From CBDDFS01 sp965227255 (GTDB lineage Bacteria; Bacteroidota; Bacteroidia; Flavobacteriales_E; Vicingaceae): a stretch of 64,000 nucleotides of DNA. The stretch's first letter is position 1, and each line of letters opens with the position of its first letter. The stretch spans positions 310,001 through 374,000 of the forward strand of contig CBDDFS010000002.1 of NCBI GenBank assembly GCA_965227255.1, written 5' to 3'. Under the pieces are notes generated by a model. The model was not told the DNA's origin. It did no database searches and was given only the letters and a program-made list of their open reading frames with translations. A program made the position numbers and the translations under genes. Below, piece after piece: positions 60,140 to 64,000 of the stretch.

Positions 60140-61393
60140 ATGGAATTGAAGCGAGTAGTAGTTACTGGCCTTGGCGCGGTTACCCCTTTGGGAAATACAG
60201 CCGAGGAATTTTGGACGAATCTTGTTGCGGGTAAAAGCGGAGCCGCTCCCATTACAAGATTTGATGCATCGAAGTTCAAAACACAGTTCGCCTGTGAAGT
60301 AAAGAATTTCGATTCCCAGGAGTATTTTGACCGAAAAGAGGCCAGAAAACTAGACCTTTTTGCACAATATGCCCTTGTCACAGCTACCGATGCCGTAGAA
60401 GATTCAGGCCTCGATGTAGAAAAAGTGGATAGTGACAGGGTGGGTGTCATTTGGGGTGCTGGAATCGGTGGACTGGAGACATTCCAAAAAGAATGTACCG
60501 GATTCGCTCAGGGAGATGGCACACCCAGGTATAACCCGTTCTTTATCCCAAAAATGATTGCGGACATAGCAGCTGGTCATATTTCAATTAAATATGGTTT
60601 CAGGGGTCCCAACTTCACCACCGTTTCAGCTTGCGCCAGCTCTACAAATGCTCTTATCGACGCCTTGATGTACATCAGGCTGGGTAAGTCAGATGTAATT
60701 GTTGCAGGTGGTTCCGAAGCGGCTGTTAACGAACCAGGTGTGGGTGGATTCAACGCTATGCATGCTCTTTCTACAAGAAACGACTCTCCGGAGACAGCTT
60801 CTCGCCCATTCGATCTCGATAGAGATGGATTTGTACTGGGAGAAGGTTCGGGAGCTTTCATTCTTGAGGAACTTGAGCACGCGAAAGCTCGTGGAGCAAA
60901 GATTTATGCCGAATTTGTAGGAGGTGGTTTATCCGCTGACGCGCATCATATTACAGCTCCTCATCCGGAAGGTCTTGGTGCCACTAATGTGATGAGGAAT
61001 GCTCTGAACGATGCAGGCATGAGTGCCAATGAGATTGATTACATCAATGTTCATGGAACCTCTACGCCTCTGGGAGATATTGCTGAGTCAAAGGCCATTG
61101 TGGAAGTGTTCGGTGAGAATGCCTACAACCTCAATATAAGCTCAACAAAATCGATGACTGGTCACCTTTTGGGTGCCGCAGGAGCAATTGAAGCGATGGC
61201 AGCTCTGATGTCAGTGAGAGAGAGCATTGTACCGCCAACAATCAATCATTTTACAGATGATCCTGGTTTTGATCCGAATCTGAATTTCACATTCAATAAA
61301 GCTCAGGAAAGGGAAGTTAATGCCGCTTTGAGCAACACATTTGGATTTGGTGGTCATAATGCATCTGTGATCTTTAAGAAGTACGAAGACTAA
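60140..61393 (+). CDS. fabF: 3-oxoacyl-[acyl-carrier-protein] synthase II
   Basis: 417 residues. The thiolase-fold catalytic triad is Cys165 in VSACASS, His in VHGTSTPLGD (about 305) and His in KSMTGHLLGAAG (about 341). The GFGGHNA loop ends the protein, as usual. It extends acyl-ACP with malonyl-ACP. Co-transcribed with acpP. In many Bacteroidota the next gene is rnc, which is not present here. Confidence 0.97.
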   Translation: MELKRVVVTGLGAVTPLGNTAEEFWTNLVAGKSGAAPITRFDASKFKTQFACEVKNFDSQEYFDRKEARKLDLFAQYALVTATDAVEDSGLDVEKVDSDRVGVIWGAGIGGLETFQKECTGFAQGDGTPRYNPFFIPKMIADIAAGHISIKYGFRGPNFTTVSACASSTNALIDALMYIRLGKSDVIVAGGSEAAVNEPGVGGFNAMHALSTRNDSPETASRPFDLDRDGFVLGEGSGAFILEELEHAKARGAKIYAEFVGGGLSADAHHITAPHPEGLGATNVMRNALNDAGMSANEIDYINVHGTSTPLGDIAESKAIVEVFGENAYNLNISSTKSMTGHLLGAAGAIEAMAALMSVRESIVPPTINHFTDDPGFDPNLNFTFNKAQEREVNAALSNTFGFGGHNASVIFKKYED

Positions 61394-61514
61394 GCTTCAC
61401 ATTACTTAATTGTAAACAGTATTTTTCTGAATTAAGGAATTATTAACCTTAATGCACATTACCTGTCGGCAACAACGTGGTGATTTAATTACTTTTACTG
61501 CGTAATTCATTGTT

Positions 61515-61928
61515 GTGAAGATCACACTCGACATAGAAGATGATTATGACTTCTCTCTTTTGGGAATAAGTTGTCATTCTAAAGATTATCGATTGAGCTG
61601 GGAATTGAATAGGAGCCTGAGCATTCATTTAAAAAGGGATGAGGCCATTGCCACGTCGAACAAGAATCAGGAAGAATATGACTTCCCCACGCATAGATAT
61701 TATGATGAGGTCAACCATTTAAATTATTGCCTCATCGACAACAAATTTGAAGGAAACGTGTTAATTCCGGAATTGGCCCAAATGGACTATATCTTCAAAA
61801 TTAGTGGCTTTGGCCACACCGAGAAGGTATCCGAACTAAAACAGAAAGTGCAGAGTATTGAAATTGTTTTAACAACAGTCAAACTTGATGCACAGACGCT
61901 AAAATCTAAACCAATCTTGTTATTCTAA
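61515..61928 (+). CDS. IPExxxVDY family protein
   Basis: 137 residues from a GTG start. The family signature appears as IPELAQMDY (Met in place of Val) near residue 87. It is a small alpha/beta protein with no catalytic motif. This family is a marker of Bacteroidota and is normally encoded just upstream of pyk, as here (7-nt gap). Function unknown. The 121-nt gap after fabF contains no ORF. Confidence 0.88.
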   Translation: MKITLDIEDDYDFSLLGISCHSKDYRLSWELNRSLSIHLKRDEAIATSNKNQEEYDFPTHRYYDEVNHLNYCLIDNKFEGNVLIPELAQMDYIFKISGFGHTEKVSELKQKVQSIEIVLTTVKLDAQTLKSKPILLF

Positions 61929-61935
61929 TCCCTTA

Positions 61936-63363
61936 ATGGAGAATAAGACTAAAATAGTGGCCACCATTGGCCCATCAACGAATACAAAGGAAGTGCTCAT
62001 TGATCTGATAAATGCAGGTGTCAATGTTTGTCGAATTAATTTTTCTCATGGCTCACATGAAGAATATTCTGATGTGATCAAAACCATCCGACAGATAAAT
62101 AAGGAGCTTCAAAAGAATGTAGCGATACTAGCAGACCTTCAAGGGCCTAAGATCAGAATTGGAAACGTTGAAAACAACGAGATTACCCTTAACGAAGGAG
62201 ACAAAATTGAGATTCACACGGATCCGGAAATCATTGGTACCACTAAAGTGCTTGGTGTAAATTATGAGGATTTTGCAAAGGACTTGAAAAAAGGAGAAGC
62301 GGTTTTGATCGATGACGGCAAATTATACCTTGAAGTTGTGGAATCGAAACCAGCAAAAGGAGTTGTAAGCCTGAAGGTTATTCGAGGAGGCACTTTATCT
62401 TCCAAGAAAGGAGTGAATCTGCCAAATTCAGATCTGTCATTACCCAGCATGACGGAAAAAGATCATGAAGATTTGAATTTTGCCATAGAAAACAAGGTTG
62501 AGTGGGTGGCCTTATCTTTTGTTCGATCTGCACGAGACATCATTGAACTGAAACACCTTATCTCTGAAAAAAGTGGTATTTGCCGGGTGATTGCGAAGAT
62601 TGAGAAACCGGAAGCCATCCTGAGGATCGATGATATCATGAAGGAGGCCGATGCCTTGATGGTGGCCCGTGGAGACCTGGGTGTAGAAATGCCTATGGAA
62701 GAAGTTCCGCTCCTTCAGAAGAAACTGGTTAAAAAATCTCTGACTTTGGGAATGCCTGTAATCATTGCCACCCAGATGATGGAAAGTATGATCCAGCATC
62801 ACAGACCTACAAGGGCCGAAGTGAATGATGTTGCCAACGCCGTTATGGATGGTGCCGACGCCGTGATGTTGAGTGCGGAAACATCGGTAGGAAAGTATCC
62901 TGTTCAGGTTGTGGAGAATATGAGCAAGATTATTTCTGAAGTGGAGAAATCAGAAGAAGATCACAATTATGAATTTCCACCTAAAGGAGGTGAAGAAAGG
63001 TTCATTACTGATTCGATTTGTTATAGCGCCTCAAGATTAGCTCAAAGAACAGATACCAAAGGAATTATTACCATGACGCATTCGGGATACACGGCCTTTA
63101 AGATTTCCAGCTTCAGACCCAAGGCCATGATTTTTGTGTTCAGCAGTAATAAAGAGATCTTAAATATGCTAAGTCTGGTTTGGGGCGTAAAAGCCTTCTA
63201 CTATGATAAATTTGTTAGTACAGACCATACCATCGCAGACATCAAATTTATTTTGAAAGAAAGCGGTGATGTGCACTCTGGCGACTTCATCATCAATGTG
63301 GCCAGCATGCCGATCAAGGACAAAGGGCAGGTAAATATGCTGAAGCTAAGTCAGATCGACTAA
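61936..63363 (+). CDS. pyk: Pyruvate kinase
   Basis: 475 residues. The phosphate and metal sites are intact: KIVATIGP at the N-terminus, NFSHGSHEEY, ADLQGPKIRIG, the active-site Lys region VIAKIEKPEA, MVARGDLGVE and the ATQMMESM motif. The C-terminal allosteric domain is present but short, as in many bacterial enzymes. It converts PEP and ADP to pyruvate and ATP. Its stop overlaps the convergent pheS stop by 3 nt. Confidence 0.97.
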   Translation: MENKTKIVATIGPSTNTKEVLIDLINAGVNVCRINFSHGSHEEYSDVIKTIRQINKELQKNVAILADLQGPKIRIGNVENNEITLNEGDKIEIHTDPEIIGTTKVLGVNYEDFAKDLKKGEAVLIDDGKLYLEVVESKPAKGVVSLKVIRGGTLSSKKGVNLPNSDLSLPSMTEKDHEDLNFAIENKVEWVALSFVRSARDIIELKHLISEKSGICRVIAKIEKPEAILRIDDIMKEADALMVARGDLGVEMPMEEVPLLQKKLVKKSLTLGMPVIIATQMMESMIQHHRPTRAEVNDVANAVMDGADAVMLSAETSVGKYPVQVVENMSKIISEVEKSEEDHNYEFPPKGGEERFITDSICYSASRLAQRTDTKGIITMTHSGYTAFKISSFRPKAMIFVFSSNKEILNMLSLVWGVKAFYYDKFVSTDHTIADIKFILKESGDVHSGDFIINVASMPIKDKGQVNMLKLSQID

Positions 63364-64000
63364 AGCTCCCCTTCAAATTGCTTTAAGAATCTCACGTCGT
63401 TCTCAAAGAAGAGACGCAGATCATTGATGCCATATTTGAGCATGGTTAGTCGTTCCACCCCCATACCAAAAGCATAACCGGAATAAACCTCATTGTCAAT
63501 GCGGCAATTTTCCAGGACATTCGGGTCCACCATTCCACACCCCAAGATTTCTACAAACCCGGTGTATTTACAGATGTTACATCCCTTGCCACCACAAATA
63601 TTGCATGATACATCCATTTCGGCAGACGGCTCTGTGAATGGGAAGTAAGAAGGCCTGAAACGCACAGAAACGTTCTGACCAAAGAATTCCTTCGCAAAGT
63701 AATATAGCACCTGTTTCAGGTCTGCAAATGAGACTCCTTTATCGATATAAAGACCCTCAACCTGGTGAAAGATGCAATGAGCTCTGGCTGAGATTGCCTC
63801 ATTTCTGAAGACTCTGCCAGGTGAGATGGTTCGAATTGGAGGAGCTGTATTTTCCATAACCCTTATCTGCACCGATGAGGTATGTGTTCGCAAAGAATAT
63901 TCATTGCTTATGAAAAAAGTATCCTGCATATCTCTTGCAGGGTGATCTTCAGGAAAATTCAATGCCGAGAAATTATGCCAGTCATCTTCGATCTCAGGCC
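63360..64000 (-). CDS. pheS: Phenylalanyl-tRNA synthetase alpha subunit (3' part, truncated by window edge)
   Basis: 213 codons are visible, reading in from the window edge with the frame PEIEDDWHNFSALNFPEDHPAR, the class II motif 1 region of PheS. Motif 2 (HTSSVQIRVME, GRVFRNEAISARAHCIFHQVEG) and motif 3 (GYAFGMGVERLTMLKYG) are present. An insertion with Cys pairs (CNICGGKGCNIC) is common in this family. The 5' part lies outside the window. Convergent with pyk. Confidence 0.97.
   Translation of the reverse strand, partial: PEIEDDWHNFSALNFPEDHPARDMQDTFFISNEYSLRTHTSSVQIRVMENTAPPIRTISPGRVFRNEAISARAHCIFHQVEGLYIDKGVSFADLKQVLYYFAKEFFGQNVSVRFRPSYFPFTEPSAEMDVSCNICGGKGCNICKYTGFVEILGCGMVDPNVLENCRIDNEVYSGYAFGMGVERLTMLKYGINDLRLFFENDVRFLKQFEGEL

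Overview
The window looks like a chromosomal, mostly housekeeping segment of a Bacteroidota bacterium (Flavobacteriia/Cytophagia-like). The evidence is a PorZ-type component of the type IX secretion system (T9SS) with its own sorting domain, families largely confined to the phylum (DUF4175, DUF4837, DUF4292, IPExxxVDY), TAnnTTTG-type -7 promoter boxes, weak ribosome-binding sites and many TTG starts. Composition is moderately AT-rich. There is no prophage, insertion sequence, CRISPR array or rRNA.

Layout. 0-14.6 kb: the 5' part of a CcoI-type copper ATPase, a DUF308 membrane protein, a Cys-rich orphan, a DUF481 outer-membrane protein, a J-domain protein, a YCII protein, a free-standing NUMOD4/HNH gene with its own promoter and terminator, a prolyl oligopeptidase, recO-porZ, several small exported or membrane orphans, tRNA-Arg(TCG), and an SDR/VOC pair. 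14.6-23.7 kb: a leftward conserved cluster tatA - LysM lytic transglycosylase - DUF4837 - DUF4175 - RsbW-like ATPase - ybeY - mnmG, in which mnmG is bracketed by two parS-like 16-mers. 23.7-30.6 kb: a TlpA-like thiol reductase, rpiB, a rightward three-gene signalling operon (MORN-repeat exported protein, soluble PAS HisKA_2 kinase, LytTR regulator), and a PabA/TrpG amidotransferase.

30.6-39 kb is the most accessory-looking part: small exported proteins, a CarboxypepD_reg-like protein, an F420/NADP-type reductase, then PrsW-family membrane protease - two tandem paralogous exported proteins with OmpA-like tails - a 4-TM protein - a DUF922 HExxH protein. 39-44.4 kb (leftward): glnS with a C-terminal extension, a lipoprotein, tRNA-Cys(GCA) next to a mirrored pair of terminators, and folB-gltX. 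44.5-58.3 kb (rightward): a predicted esterase with a T9SS tail, then a tight run MMPL/RND exporter - rmlA - SDR epimerase - polyprenyl synthase - crotonase, followed by flippase - dut - nucleotidyltransferase - TPR - DUF4292 - EnvC-like. 58.4-64 kb: purN, an iodotyrosine-deiodinase-like flavoprotein, acpP-fabF, IPExxxVDY, pyk, and the 3' part of pheS.

The signals most worth a second look are the two parS-like sites around mnmG, which suggest an origin-proximal position; the iodotyrosine deiodinase homologue with all three substrate-lid residues; the absence of rnc from its usual place after fabF; the GlnRS C-terminal extension; the PrsW/OmpA-like/DUF922 cluster; and the MORN-kinase-LytTR operon.
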